DNA of 64,000 nt from Cryobacterium sp. PAMC25264 (GTDB lineage: Bacteria; Actinomycetota; Actinomycetes; Actinomycetales; Microbacteriaceae): NCBI RefSeq assembly GCF_019443325.1, contig NZ_CP080383.1, positions 3,782,001-3,846,000 of the forward strand. Reading direction: 5' to 3'. A program made the translations under genes and the position numbers. Position 1 is the first letter of the stretch. Each line of letters starts with the position of its first letter. The notes under the pieces are model-generated. The model searched no databases and had not been told where the DNA came from. It saw nothing but the letters and a program-made list of their open reading frames with translations. Of this stretch, positions 17,126-25,712 are shown in pieces.

Positions 17126-18205
17126 CTAGTCCCTCAGATACCTCTCAAGTCGTGGCACCTTTAGGAGGGCCAAAGCGCGCTTCTCGATCTGACGCACACG
17201 CTCCCTGGTCACCCCCTGGATGACCGCTATCTGGTCGAGGGTGCGCGGTTCCTCCCCGGTGAGCCCGAAGCGGGCCGTGAGGATGGAACGCTCCCTGTCC
17301 GGAAGAGCATCGAGGTAGAAGGTGATGTCGGCCGCTCGCAGAGTGATCGTGGCGCATTCGTCAGGCTGTGGCAGGTCGTCGTCGATGATCAGCTCGGCGA
17401 TGTCGCCGATGCCGTCACCGACGGGGGCGTGCAGCGAGATCGGCTCGTTGTCGTACTGCAACAGCCGCGAGACGTCCCGCACCGCGATCTGGGACAGCTC
17501 GGCGATCTCTCTGAGGGTGGGTTCCCGGTCGAGGGTGCTGGTGAGGTCCCGGCGGATGCGCTTGATCTTGTTGAGCTTTTCGGCGGTGTGCACCGGAATG
17601 CGGATCATGCGCGACTTGTCGGCCATGCCGCGGTGGATGGCTTGACGGATCCACCACGTGGCATAGGTGGAGAACTTGAAACCGGTCATGAAGTCGTACT
17701 TCTCGACGGCACGGACCAGGCCGATGTTGCCGTCCTGCACGAGGTCCATGATCGGGACCCCGCGGCCGGAATAGTGCTTGGCGATGCTCACCACCAGGCG
17801 CAGATTGGCCTCGATGAAGTGGTTCTTCGCACGCCTGCCCTCGAAGACCAGGCAGGTGAGCTCCCGCTTGAACTCGGCGGACAGGTTCACCCCGTCGGCC
17901 GCGGCGCGGGACATCTTCTCCTCGGCGAACAGGCCGACCTCGATCTTGCGGGCCAAATCCACCTCGTCCTCGGCCGAGAGCAGGGGGCCCTTGCCGATGC
18001 GGCGCAGGTAGTCGCCGAACGCATCCGTCGACGCCCGGCTGTACCGGGAGGTGGCGGAGGCGCTGGCGGCGGCCGACGGGGTGTAGCCGGTGCTGGGTTC
18101 GGCGGCCGGCCGACGGGTGGGCGCTGACTGGCGGGTGGGCGCCGCAGCGGTGGCTGCGGTCCGGGCGATTGTGGACGTAGCGGGTGTATGGACGATGGTC
18201 GTCAT
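17126..18205 (-). CDS. RNA polymerase sigma factor, sigma-70 group 2 (SigB/HrdB-like)
   Basis: A 359-residue protein with an Ala/Thr/Pro-rich N-terminal 60 residues and region 1.2 DAFGDYLRRIGKGPLLS (61-77). Region 2 follows (about 125-200) with FIEANLRLVVSIAKHY, DLVQDGNIGLVRAVEKYD and STYATWWIRQAI; then region 3; then region 4 (about 295-350) with ARFGLTGEEPRTLDQIA and GVTRERVRQIEKRAL. It lacks the long acidic region of a primary sigma factor, so it is a group 2, SigB-type factor. The ATG at 18205 has GGGAGG upstream and overlaps the stop of a small upstream gene (ATGA). Confidence 0.93.
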   Translation of the reverse strand: MTTIVHTPATSTIARTAATAAAPTRQSAPTRRPAAEPSTGYTPSAAASASATSRYSRASTDAFGDYLRRIGKGPLLSAEDEVDLARKIEVGLFAEEKMSRAAADGVNLSAEFKRELTCLVFEGRRAKNHFIEANLRLVVSIAKHYSGRGVPIMDLVQDGNIGLVRAVEKYDFMTGFKFSTYATWWIRQAIHRGMADKSRMIRIPVHTAEKLNKIKRIRRDLTSTLDREPTLREIAELSQIAVRDVSRLLQYDNEPISLHAPVGDGIGDIAELIIDDDLPQPDECATITLRAADITFYLDALPDRERSILTARFGLTGEEPRTLDQIAVIQGVTRERVRQIEKRALALLKVPRLERYLRD

Positions 18206-18570
18206 GCGAGTACCTCCCGGGTCAGAAGACTTGCGGTGGCGCGGTCGAAGGAGGAGGAGTAGGCGCGTTCGCGGGGTCGGCCGAGATTGGTGACCTCGAA
18301 GGCGCTGCCCACGATCTGGATGAAACCGAGAAGGGCCGAAGGGTCGTCCTGGGTGATCAGATGATCGGCGACGCGCCATTCGGTGGGTGACAGTGGAGTG
18401 ATGTCCACATCGGTGTAGTCGGGCTCTGGCGCGGTACGGGCGCTCGGCAGGGACTGGGGCGTCTGATGCTGTGTCGGGTGAGGCAGGACAGGGGGCGTGG
18501 TTTCGGCGCTGATGACGGGTGCGTGTTCGGGTAACGCGGTGTCGGGTGCCGAGGGGCTGTTATCAAACAT
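18202..18570 (-). CDS. Small protein translationally coupled to the sigma factor gene, unknown function
   Basis: From the ATG at 18570 (GGAGG upstream) the frame encodes 122 residues. A Pro/Thr/Ser-rich, probably disordered, N-terminal half starts MFDNSPSAPDTALPEH. A compact second half contains PLSPTEWRVADHLITQDD, LLGFIQIVGSAFEVTNLG and FDRATASLLTREVLA. The stop TGA overlaps the sigma factor ATG. No HTH, TM or Cys motif is seen. Being first in the sigma operon, it may be a regulator or partner of the sigma factor; that is inference from position only. Confidence 0.8.
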   Translation of the reverse strand: MFDNSPSAPDTALPEHAPVISAETTPPVLPHPTQHQTPQSLPSARTAPEPDYTDVDITPLSPTEWRVADHLITQDDPSALLGFIQIVGSAFEVTNLGRPRERAYSSSFDRATASLLTREVLA

Positions 18571-18723
18571 GACCACCTCCGGGTCGTTCGGGTGAGATAA
18601 GTACACAGCCGGGGATTCAAGCCGTTCAAGGGGTTGACGTGATGCCCTCGGAGGAGGTACACCTGAAAAGCCCTCAACTCTCTCAGCCCACTCGCCATCG
18701 ACCCCGCCGCGTAGGCTGATCCC

Positions 18724-19635
18724 ATGCCCGAACTCGTTTCTGAGATCTTCGATCCTTCCCAGTGGCGTTCGGTGGACGGCTTCGCCTCCATCACCGACAT
18801 CACCTACCACCACGACATCACCGGACGCATCGCCCGGGTGGCCTTCAACCGGCCCGAGGTTCGGAATGCTTTCAGGCCGCAAACCGTTGACGAGCTCTAC
18901 GCCGCGTTGGAGGACGCCCGCACCAACCCGCAGATCGGCGTGGTGCTGCTCACCGGCAACGGCCCGAGCCCGCGCGATGGCGGCTGGGCGTTCTGCTCGG
19001 GCGGTGACCAGCGCATCCGTGGACGGGACGGCTATAAGTATGCGGAGGGTGAGACCGCCACGGGCATCGACAAGGCCAGGGGTGGCCGGCTGCACATTCT
19101 CGAGGTGCAGCGCCTGATCCGTTTCATGCCCAAGGTCGTCATCGCGGTCATCCCGGGCTGGGCGGCCGGTGGCGGGCACTCGCTGCACGTGGTCTGCGAC
19201 CTCAGCATCGCCAGCGCCGAGCACGGCAAGTTCAAACAGACGGATGCCGACGTCGGCTCCTTCGACGGCGGCTACGGCAGCGCCTACTTCGCCCGCCAGG
19301 TGGGCCAGAAGGCCGCGCGCGAGGTCTTCTTCCTCGCCCGCGAGTACTCCGCCCAGCGCGCGCTCGAGATGGGGGCGATCAACGCCGTGGTGCCGCACGC
19401 CGAGCTGGAGAACGAGGCACTGGACTGGGCGCGCACCATTCTGACCAAGTCGCCCACGGCCATCCGCATGCTCAAGTTCGCCTTCAACGCCGTCGACGAC
19501 GGCATGGTCGGCCAGCAGGTCTTCGCCGGGGAGGCCACCCGGCTCGCCTACGGCACCGACGAGGCCGTCGAGGGGCGGGACTCGTTCCTTCAGAAGCGCG
19601 AACCGGACTGGTCGCCGTACCCCTGGCAGTTTTAG
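18724..19635 (+). CDS. menB: 1,4-Dihydroxy-2-naphthoyl-CoA synthase
   Basis: A 303-residue crotonase-fold enzyme. It has the MenB-specific CSGGDQRIRG oxyanion segment, GWAAGGGHSLHVVCDLSIAS (second oxyanion/active-site loop), KQTDADVGSFDGGYGSAYFA with the catalytic Asp and Tyr region, and the C-terminal EGRDSFLQKREPDWSPYPW tail characteristic of MenB. It cyclises o-succinylbenzoyl-CoA in menaquinone synthesis. It is followed 21 bp later by menE and then menA on the same strand, forming a menBEA operon divergent from the sigma factor gene. Confidence 0.97.
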   Translation: MPELVSEIFDPSQWRSVDGFASITDITYHHDITGRIARVAFNRPEVRNAFRPQTVDELYAALEDARTNPQIGVVLLTGNGPSPRDGGWAFCSGGDQRIRGRDGYKYAEGETATGIDKARGGRLHILEVQRLIRFMPKVVIAVIPGWAAGGGHSLHVVCDLSIASAEHGKFKQTDADVGSFDGGYGSAYFARQVGQKAAREVFFLAREYSAQRALEMGAINAVVPHAELENEALDWARTILTKSPTAIRMLKFAFNAVDDGMVGQQVFAGEATRLAYGTDEAVEGRDSFLQKREPDWSPYPWQF

Positions 19636-19656
19636 CGGTGTCGCGGTGATCGCATC

Positions 19657-20862
19657 GTGAGGGACCTCCGTGTCGTGCCCGTCGGCGATCCGATGCGCTT
19701 CCTGGCCGAGCTGCGCAGGGTGCTCGCGAACGACGGCCCGGCACTGCTGCCGGTGCCCGATGAGCCCGGCGCGGTGCCGAGTCGCGGCGACCTGGGCCGT
19801 GTGCCGCGGAACGTGGCCGTGGTGATCGAGACCTCGGGGTCGACCGGGCGGCCGAAACGGGTCATGCTCAGCACTGACGCGCTCCTGGCATCCGCCGCGG
19901 CATCGGGGGTGCACCTGGGCGGCGACGGCCAGTGGCTGCTGGCCCTGCCCGCGCACTACATCGCCGGGGTGCAGGTGCTCGTGCGGTCCATCGCTGCCGG
20001 AACCGAACCCGTACTGCTGCCACCGGGACACTTCGACCCCGCCGTCTTCGCCGCCCACGCCGGCCGGCTCACCGAGCCGCTGCGGTTCACCTCGCTGGTG
20101 CCCGTGCAGCTGGCTCGGTTGCTGGATGCCGCGCCGGGCGACTCGGCGCTGCTGACCGTGCTGCGCCGGTTCACCGGCATCCTCGTGGGCGGCCAGGCTG
20201 TGTCGGCCGAGCTCATCGGCCGGGCCGAAGCGCTCGGGGTGCGGGTGGTGCGCACCTACGGCTCGTCCGAGACCGCCGGAGGCTGCGTGTACGACGGGGC
20301 GCCGATCGGCAATGCCGTGGTGCGCACCGTCGACGGACAACTGGAGATCAGCGGCTCGATGCTCGCGGAGGGCTACCTGGGCGACGAGGACCTCACCGGG
20401 GAGCGCTTCGTGGAGCACGACGGGGTGCGGTGGTACCGCACCGGCGACCTGGGCGCGGTCGCCCCGGACGGCACCGTGAGCGTGACCGGCCGGGCCGACA
20501 ACGTGATCATTTCCGGCGGGGAGAAGGTGTCTCTGGACGCTGTCGAACGCCTGGTGCGCACCCTGCCGGGCCTTGGTGATGCCTGCGTGGTGCGTGCAGC
20601 GGATGCGGTGTGGGGCGAGGTGCCCATCGTCGTGGTCGCTGCCGGGCTACCGGGGGCCGGCGTGCGCGGTGCTGTCGTTCCGGAGCTCGAGACCGTGCGG
20701 GGCTCCGTGGCGGCGGGGCTCGGACCGGCCGCCCGGCCGGCGCGGATCGTGACGGTGCCGGCCGTTCCCCTGCTCGCCTCCGGAAAGCCGGACCGCCGGG
20801 CGTTGCAGGCACTCGTGGGAGCCGCCGCGCTGGACTCCGGGCAGGCTCCGACGGCGGACTGA
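19657..20862 (+). CDS. menE: o-Succinylbenzoate-CoA ligase
   Basis: A 401-residue ANL-family adenylate-forming enzyme. The P-loop-like motif is VIETSGSTGRPKRVMLS, followed by VRTYGSSETAGGCVYDG, YRTGDLGAVAPDG, GRADNVIISGGEKVSLDAVE and a C-terminal Lys in ASGKPDRRAL. It is shorter than fatty acyl-CoA ligases, as expected for MenE. It converts o-succinylbenzoate to its CoA thioester. The start is GTG at 19657, 21 bp after menB; the operon continues into menA. Confidence 0.94.
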   Translation: MRDLRVVPVGDPMRFLAELRRVLANDGPALLPVPDEPGAVPSRGDLGRVPRNVAVVIETSGSTGRPKRVMLSTDALLASAAASGVHLGGDGQWLLALPAHYIAGVQVLVRSIAAGTEPVLLPPGHFDPAVFAAHAGRLTEPLRFTSLVPVQLARLLDAAPGDSALLTVLRRFTGILVGGQAVSAELIGRAEALGVRVVRTYGSSETAGGCVYDGAPIGNAVVRTVDGQLEISGSMLAEGYLGDEDLTGERFVEHDGVRWYRTGDLGAVAPDGTVSVTGRADNVIISGGEKVSLDAVERLVRTLPGLGDACVVRAADAVWGEVPIVVVAAGLPGAGVRGAVVPELETVRGSVAAGLGPAARPARIVTVPAVPLLASGKPDRRALQALVGAAALDSGQAPTAD

Positions 20863-20895
20863 GTCGCTCGCAGCCGGGGCCACTAACATGAGTGC

Positions 20896-21921
20896 GTGGC
20901 AAACGGAGCTCGGCCCTCGCGGCCCAATCAGCAGAAATCATCCCAGCCGTCGCGGCCGGCCGCGAACCGGCCGAAGAACCCGGCCAAGTCGGGCAACCCG
21001 GCTCGGAAGAGCGGTGTCGTGACCGGCGCCGTGCGCACCGGCCCGGCCACGGCCGGCGACTGGATCTCCGGCGCACGCCTGCGCACCCTACCCCTGGCCA
21101 TCGCGCCCGTGGCGCTGGGCACCGGCGCGGCCGTCGTGGCCGCCGGCAACGGCGAGTTCCACTGGGTACGCGCCCTGCTCGCCCTGGTGGTGGCGGTGTG
21201 CCTGCAGATCGGCGTGAACTACGCGAACGACTACTCCGACGGCATCCGCGGCACCGACAACCACAGGGTCGGCCCGGCCCGGCTCACCGGCGGGGGAGCG
21301 GCCAAGCCGCGCACGGTGCTCGCCGTTGCCCTGGTCTTCTTCGGCCTGGCCGCCGTTGCCGGCCTCGTGCTCGTGATCGTGAGCCAGTACTGGTGGCTGC
21401 TGGCCGTGGGTGCGGCCGCGATCGTGGCGGCATGGTTCTACACCGGTGGCAAGAAGCCCTACGGGTACCTGGGCCTGGGGGAACTGTTCGTCTTCGTGTT
21501 CTTCGGCCTCGTGGCCACGACGGGCACCACTTACGTGCAGGCGGGCACGGTCAACCTGGAGAGTTGGCTGAGCGCCGTGGCCATCGGCCTGATCGCCTGT
21601 GCCGTGCTGATGGTGAACAACCTGCGCGACATCAAGCCCGACAAGGTGGCCGGCAAGCGCACCCTCGCCGTGTGGATCGGCGCTAAGGCGTCCCGCGTCG
21701 TGTTCTGCGTGTTCCTGCTGGTGCCGTTCGCGATCGCCGGGTTCTTCGCCCTGTTCTACCCGCTGGCCTGGTACACCTTCTTCGTGCTGCTGCTGGCCCT
21801 GCCGGCCGCCCTCATCGTGGCCACGGCCACCACGGCGAAGGAACTGATCCTGGCGCTCAAGCTCACCAGCCTGGCCGCGCTGCTCTACGGCATCCTGCTC
21901 GGGCTGGCCTTCGCGCTCTAA
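20896..21921 (+). CDS. menA: 1,4-Dihydroxy-2-naphthoate polyprenyltransferase
   Basis: A 341-residue UbiA-superfamily membrane enzyme. A hydrophilic, basic N-terminal 50 residues (Asn/Lys/Pro-rich) precedes about eight TM segments. The first Asp-rich motif is NYANDYSDGIRGTDNHRVGP and the second is NNLRDIKPDKVAGKRTLAV, both typical of MenA. It prenylates DHNA to demethylmenaquinone; the polyprenyl donor could come from the synthase encoded at 33511. The GTG start at 20896 lies 33 bp after menE. Confidence 0.96.
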   Translation: MANGARPSRPNQQKSSQPSRPAANRPKNPAKSGNPARKSGVVTGAVRTGPATAGDWISGARLRTLPLAIAPVALGTGAAVVAAGNGEFHWVRALLALVVAVCLQIGVNYANDYSDGIRGTDNHRVGPARLTGGGAAKPRTVLAVALVFFGLAAVAGLVLVIVSQYWWLLAVGAAAIVAAWFYTGGKKPYGYLGLGELFVFVFFGLVATTGTTYVQAGTVNLESWLSAVAIGLIACAVLMVNNLRDIKPDKVAGKRTLAVWIGAKASRVVFCVFLLVPFAIAGFFALFYPLAWYTFFVLLLALPAALIVATATTAKELILALKLTSLAALLYGILLGLAFAL

Positions 21922-22001
21922 TCGTCGCCAAGCACCCGTCGCGCAGCACCCGTCGCGCACCCGGGCCGCACGCACGCTGCGGGCCTCTGCCTCTAGCCGA
22001 G

Positions 22002-22073
22002 GCCAACTGTGCCCCGTGCGGACTTATGCACCCGGTGCGCCGGGGCCTTTTGTCCGCACGGGGGCCAGTTGGC
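22002..22073. repeat. Palindrome family B, intact copy (menA/putA)
   Basis: GCCAACTGTGCCCCGTGCGG on the left is complementary, with few mismatches, to CCGCACGGGGGCCAGTTGGC on the right. The inner part has GACTTATGCACCCGGTG and CCTTTTGTC. It sits between convergent menA and the putA-like gene. A second copy, split by the IS3 element, has its halves at about 29789-29820 and 31383-31414. Confidence 0.85.
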
Positions 22074-22104
22074 GGATGCCGCCGCCGCAGGACACGGCGC
22101 AGGG

Positions 22105-25100
22105 TCAGAGCAGCGCGTCGGTGAGGTGGTTCGGGGTGCCGAAACGGTGCGCCGTGATGCTCACGGCCTGCTCGCGGAGGAACGGGAGCAGTTCCACCCG
22201 GCCCGCCTCGGTGACCGGCTGAGCCCAGACTGCCAGGTCGGGGCGGCCGTCGGTGACCTCAACGAGCGAGCCGTAAACGGCTGAGCCCGCCGGGGCGCCG
22301 AGCAGCCGGAGTCGCCCGCCGCCCTGGCGGGCTATTCCGGTCAGCCAGGCGGCGTCGTCTTCCACCGTGAGCGGTGCGCTGAGGGCCGGCGCGAGCGCAT
22401 CCGCCAGCGCCGACGGCAGGGCCAAGGCCGTCGACACCGTCACGGGCGCGCCCGTGAGCGCGGCGGCGGCCACGACGCGCACCAGCGACACCAGCGGTTC
22501 GCCGGCGGACAGGCGGATGGCGACGGGGGCCGCCGGCGCCCGGTACCGGAACACGTTGCGTTCGGCCGCGAGGCCCGACACGTCGGCGGCCCCGCCGAAG
22601 CGCTCGGCCCAGGCCAGGGCGTCGCTCCGCAGCGCGCGGTGCAGCAGCGCGGCGTCGGCGGCGCTCAGCCCAGGCGTCGCCGCCGCGAGGATGCCCTCGA
22701 CGACCGGATGTGTGACGGCCGTGCCCGTCGTGGCCGGGGCGGGGGTCCACGACCCCAGGCCGACCAGGTAGTTCGGTCCTCCCGCCTTGGTGCCGGGCCC
22801 CACGGCCGACTTCTTCCAACCGCCGAACGGCTGCCGGCGCACGATGGCACCGGTGGTGCCGCGGTTCACGTAGAGGTTGCCGGCCTGGATGCTGTTCAGC
22901 CAGGTTCCGATCTCGGCCGGGTCGAGGGCGTGCAGGCCGGTGGTGAGGCCGTAGTCGACCACATTGGCCAGCTCGATCGCCTCCTCGAGGGTGGCCGCGG
23001 TCATGATGCCCAGGATCGGACCGAAGTACTCGGTGAGGTGGAAGGCCGACCCGGCCCGCACGCCGTCGCGCAGGCCCGGGCTCCACAGCCGGCCGGACTC
23101 GTCGAGCCGGCGCGGCTCGAGCAGCCAGCTCTCCCCGGCGCCCAGCACGGTGAGCCCGTCGAGCAGCTTGCCCGTGGCGGGTTCGATCACCGGGCCCATC
23201 TGGGTGGCCGGGTTCTCCGGGTAGCCGACGGTGAGGGAGGCGACGGCATCCTGCAGCTGAGTGCGGAATCGGCGCGAGGTGGCGACGGAGCCGACCAGGA
23301 TGACAAGGGACGCGGCCGAGCATTTCTGGCCGGCGTGGCCGAACGCTGAGGAGACGACGTCCTTGACGGCCAGGTCGAGGTCGGCGCTGGGCGTGACGAT
23401 GATCGCGTTCTTACCGCTGGTCTCGGCCAGCAGCGGCAGGTCGGGCCGGAAGCTGCGAAAGAGCTCGGCGGTCTCGTAGGCGCCGGTGAGGATCACCCGG
23501 TCGACAGCGGGGTGCGCGATCAGGTGGGCGCCCAGGCTGTCTTCGGGCACCTGCACCAGGCGCAGCACGTCGCGGGGCACACCGGCCTGCCAGAGGATGT
23601 CGGCGATCACGGCACCGCAGCGTTCGGCCGGACCGGCGGGCTTGAGCACCACGGCGGAGCCCGACGCCAGGGCCGCGAGTACCGACCCGGCCGGGATCGC
23701 GACGGGGAAGTTCCACGGCGGGGTGACCAGGGTGATCGACGCCGGTGTGAACCGGGCACCGTCGACGTCCTCGAGCTCCCGGGCGAGGCCGGCGTAGTAG
23801 TGCGCGAAGTCGACTGCCTCCGACACCTCGGGGTCGGCCTGGTCGATGGTCTTGCCCGCTTCGGCCGCCATCACCTCGAGCAGGTCGCCACGGCGGGCCT
23901 CGAGGGCCTCGCCGGCGCGATGCAGCACAGCCGCCCGGCCGGCGGCACCGAGCGCGGCCCAGCCGGACGCAGCGGCGACGGTGTCGGCGAGCACGGCGTC
24001 CAGGGCCACCGCATCCGTCACCCGGGCCGCCTCGATGGTGTCGACGCCCAGGCTGGAGCCGGGCACCCGGCCCAGGATCTGCAGCGCCCAGTCGCGGTTG
24101 GCGGCCACGGAAGGATCGGTGTCTGCGGTGTTCTCGAAGGCGTCCGCTGACGGCGCCCGCACGGCCGCGTAGCGGTCGGCGACACGGTGCGGGGCGGGCA
24201 CCGCCGTGTCGAGCGCGGCCAGGGAGGCCAGGAAACGCGCCTGTTCGCGGGCGAACAGTGCCTCGTTGTCGTGCAGTTCGAACACGGCCGACATGAAGTT
24301 GTCGCTGGACGCGCCCTCCTCGAGCCGGCGGATCAGGTAGGCGATGGCCACGTCGAACTCGGCGGGCGAGACGACCGGCGTGTAGAGCAGCAGGCTGCCG
24401 ACGTCGCGACGCACGGCCTCGGCCTGGCCCTGCGCCATGCCGAGCAGCATCTCGTATTCGATGCCGCCCTGCACCCCGCGCTGCCCGGCCAGCAGCCACG
24501 ACCAGGCGATGTCGAAGAGGTTGTGGCCGGCCACGCCCAGGCGCACATTGCGGATGCGCTCGGGGGTGAGCGCGTAGTCCACGACTCGCTTGTAGTTGGT
24601 GTCCGACTCCTGCTTGGTGTGCCACGTGGCCAGAGGCCAGCCGTGCACCTCGGCCTCCACCTGTTCCATCGGCAGGTTGGCGCCCTTGACGAGTCGCACC
24701 TTAATTCCCGCGCCGCCGCGGGCCCGGCGGGCCGCCGCCCACTCCTGCAGACGGATCATGGCCCCGAGCGCGTCGGGCAGGTAGGCCTGCAGCACGATGC
24801 CGGCCTCCAGCGACACGAATTCGGGCCGGTCGAGCAGTTCGGTGAAGACCGCGATGGTGAGGTCGAGGTCCTTGTACTCCTCCATATCGAGGTTGATGAA
24901 CTTGGGCCGTGGGGCCGCCGCCGCGCGGGAGAAGAGCGGCGTCAGGTGCTCCACGATGCCGGCCACGGCGGCGTCGAACGCCCAGTGGCTGTGCGGCGCG
25001 ACGGTGGAAGAGACCTTGATCGACACGTAGTCCACGTCGTCGCGGGCCAGCAGCCGGTGTGTGCCGGCCAGGCGGCGGGCGGCCTCGCCCTCACCGAGCA

Positions 25101-25581
25101 CGGCCTCGCCGAGCAGGTTGACGTTGAGCCGGATGGCCTCGCCGCGGATCTTGGCGATGGCCGGGCCGAGCTTGGCATCCGTGGCATCGATGATGAGGTG
25201 GCCCACCATGTGGCGCAGCACCCGCCGGGCGATCGGCACGACGACCCCGGGCAGCAGCGGTGCCATCAGGCCGCCGAGTCGCACGGCGGCGCGCATCGGC
25301 GCGGGCAGGAAGGCTGGCACGTCTGGCGCGATCCGGGCCAGCGTGCGCGCGGCGACCCGCAGGTCTTCTGGGCGCACGACTCCGTCGACGAAGCCGACCG
25401 TGAAGGCGAGGCCCTGGGGGTCGCGCAGCACCCCGGCGAGCTGCGCGGCCGATCCGTCCACCGGGAACCCGGACGCCTCGGCCAGCCAGCGGCGTACGAG
25501 AGCGATCGTCTCGGCGGCGTTCAGGTCGGACGGGATGCCGGTTGTCTGCTCGCCGTGCGGCCGGGGTGCGAGGTCGGTCAT
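22105..25581 (-). CDS. putA: Bifunctional proline dehydrogenase / glutamate-semialdehyde dehydrogenase (PutA type)
   Basis: A 1158-residue fusion. The N-terminal PRODH domain (to about residue 480) has INLDMEEYKDLDLT, GIVLQAYLPDA, RLVKGANLPMEQVEAEVHGW and YEMLLGMAQGQ. The ALDH domain has TPPWNFPVAIPAGSVLAAL, the Glu-containing LLAETSGKNAIIV, the catalytic Cys in GHAGQKCSAASLVI, and NLYVNRGTTGAIVRRQPFGG. A further C-terminal domain of about 200 residues follows. It oxidises proline to glutamate. No N-terminal DNA-binding domain is present, so it is not a trifunctional PutA. The ATG at 25581 is divergent from a LysR regulator. Confidence 0.95.
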   Translation of the reverse strand: MTDLAPRPHGEQTTGIPSDLNAAETIALVRRWLAEASGFPVDGSAAQLAGVLRDPQGLAFTVGFVDGVVRPEDLRVAARTLARIAPDVPAFLPAPMRAAVRLGGLMAPLLPGVVVPIARRVLRHMVGHLIIDATDAKLGPAIAKIRGEAIRLNVNLLGEAVLGEGEAARRLAGTHRLLARDDVDYVSIKVSSTVAPHSHWAFDAAVAGIVEHLTPLFSRAAAAPRPKFINLDMEEYKDLDLTIAVFTELLDRPEFVSLEAGIVLQAYLPDALGAMIRLQEWAAARRARGGAGIKVRLVKGANLPMEQVEAEVHGWPLATWHTKQESDTNYKRVVDYALTPERIRNVRLGVAGHNLFDIAWSWLLAGQRGVQGGIEYEMLLGMAQGQAEAVRRDVGSLLLYTPVVSPAEFDVAIAYLIRRLEEGASSDNFMSAVFELHDNEALFAREQARFLASLAALDTAVPAPHRVADRYAAVRAPSADAFENTADTDPSVAANRDWALQILGRVPGSSLGVDTIEAARVTDAVALDAVLADTVAAASGWAALGAAGRAAVLHRAGEALEARRGDLLEVMAAEAGKTIDQADPEVSEAVDFAHYYAGLARELEDVDGARFTPASITLVTPPWNFPVAIPAGSVLAALASGSAVVLKPAGPAERCGAVIADILWQAGVPRDVLRLVQVPEDSLGAHLIAHPAVDRVILTGAYETAELFRSFRPDLPLLAETSGKNAIIVTPSADLDLAVKDVVSSAFGHAGQKCSAASLVILVGSVATSRRFRTQLQDAVASLTVGYPENPATQMGPVIEPATGKLLDGLTVLGAGESWLLEPRRLDESGRLWSPGLRDGVRAGSAFHLTEYFGPILGIMTAATLEEAIELANVVDYGLTTGLHALDPAEIGTWLNSIQAGNLYVNRGTTGAIVRRQPFGGWKKSAVGPGTKAGGPNYLVGLGSWTPAPATTGTAVTHPVVEGILAAATPGLSAADAALLHRALRSDALAWAERFGGAADVSGLAAERNVFRYRAPAAPVAIRLSAGEPLVSLVRVVAAAALTGAPVTVSTALALPSALADALAPALSAPLTVEDDAAWLTGIARQGGGRLRLLGAPAGSAVYGSLVEVTDGRPDLAVWAQPVTEAGRVELLPFLREQAVSITAHRFGTPNHLTDALL

Positions 25582-25682
25582 GGTACTCCAGGGGGTCGGC
25601 CGCGGCGGGGGAGTGCGCGGCATCCACTCAGTATCTGCAGCCGAACGCTTTAGAAGAAGTAGCGAATACTGATTGATAAGCT

Positions 25683-25695
25683 TCAGCTCAGCTGA
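25683..25695. promoter_or_regulatory. Short palindrome in the putA/lysR intergenic region, candidate operator
   Basis: TCAGCTCAGCTGA has two perfect 6-bp arms around a central C. It lies about 18 bp before the LysR start and about 100 bp before putA. LysR-family proteins usually bind a T-N11-A dyad in the divergent gap; this is only one candidate. Confidence 0.4.
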
Positions 25696-25712
25696 TGCTT
25701 TGGAGGCCCCTG

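Noticed and set aside
18202..20418. Long minus-strand frame across menB and menE continuing into the small sigma-linked gene
   Set aside because: Only the part from 18570 to 18202 has a ribosome site and protein-like composition. The rest is antisense to well-supported menB and menE.
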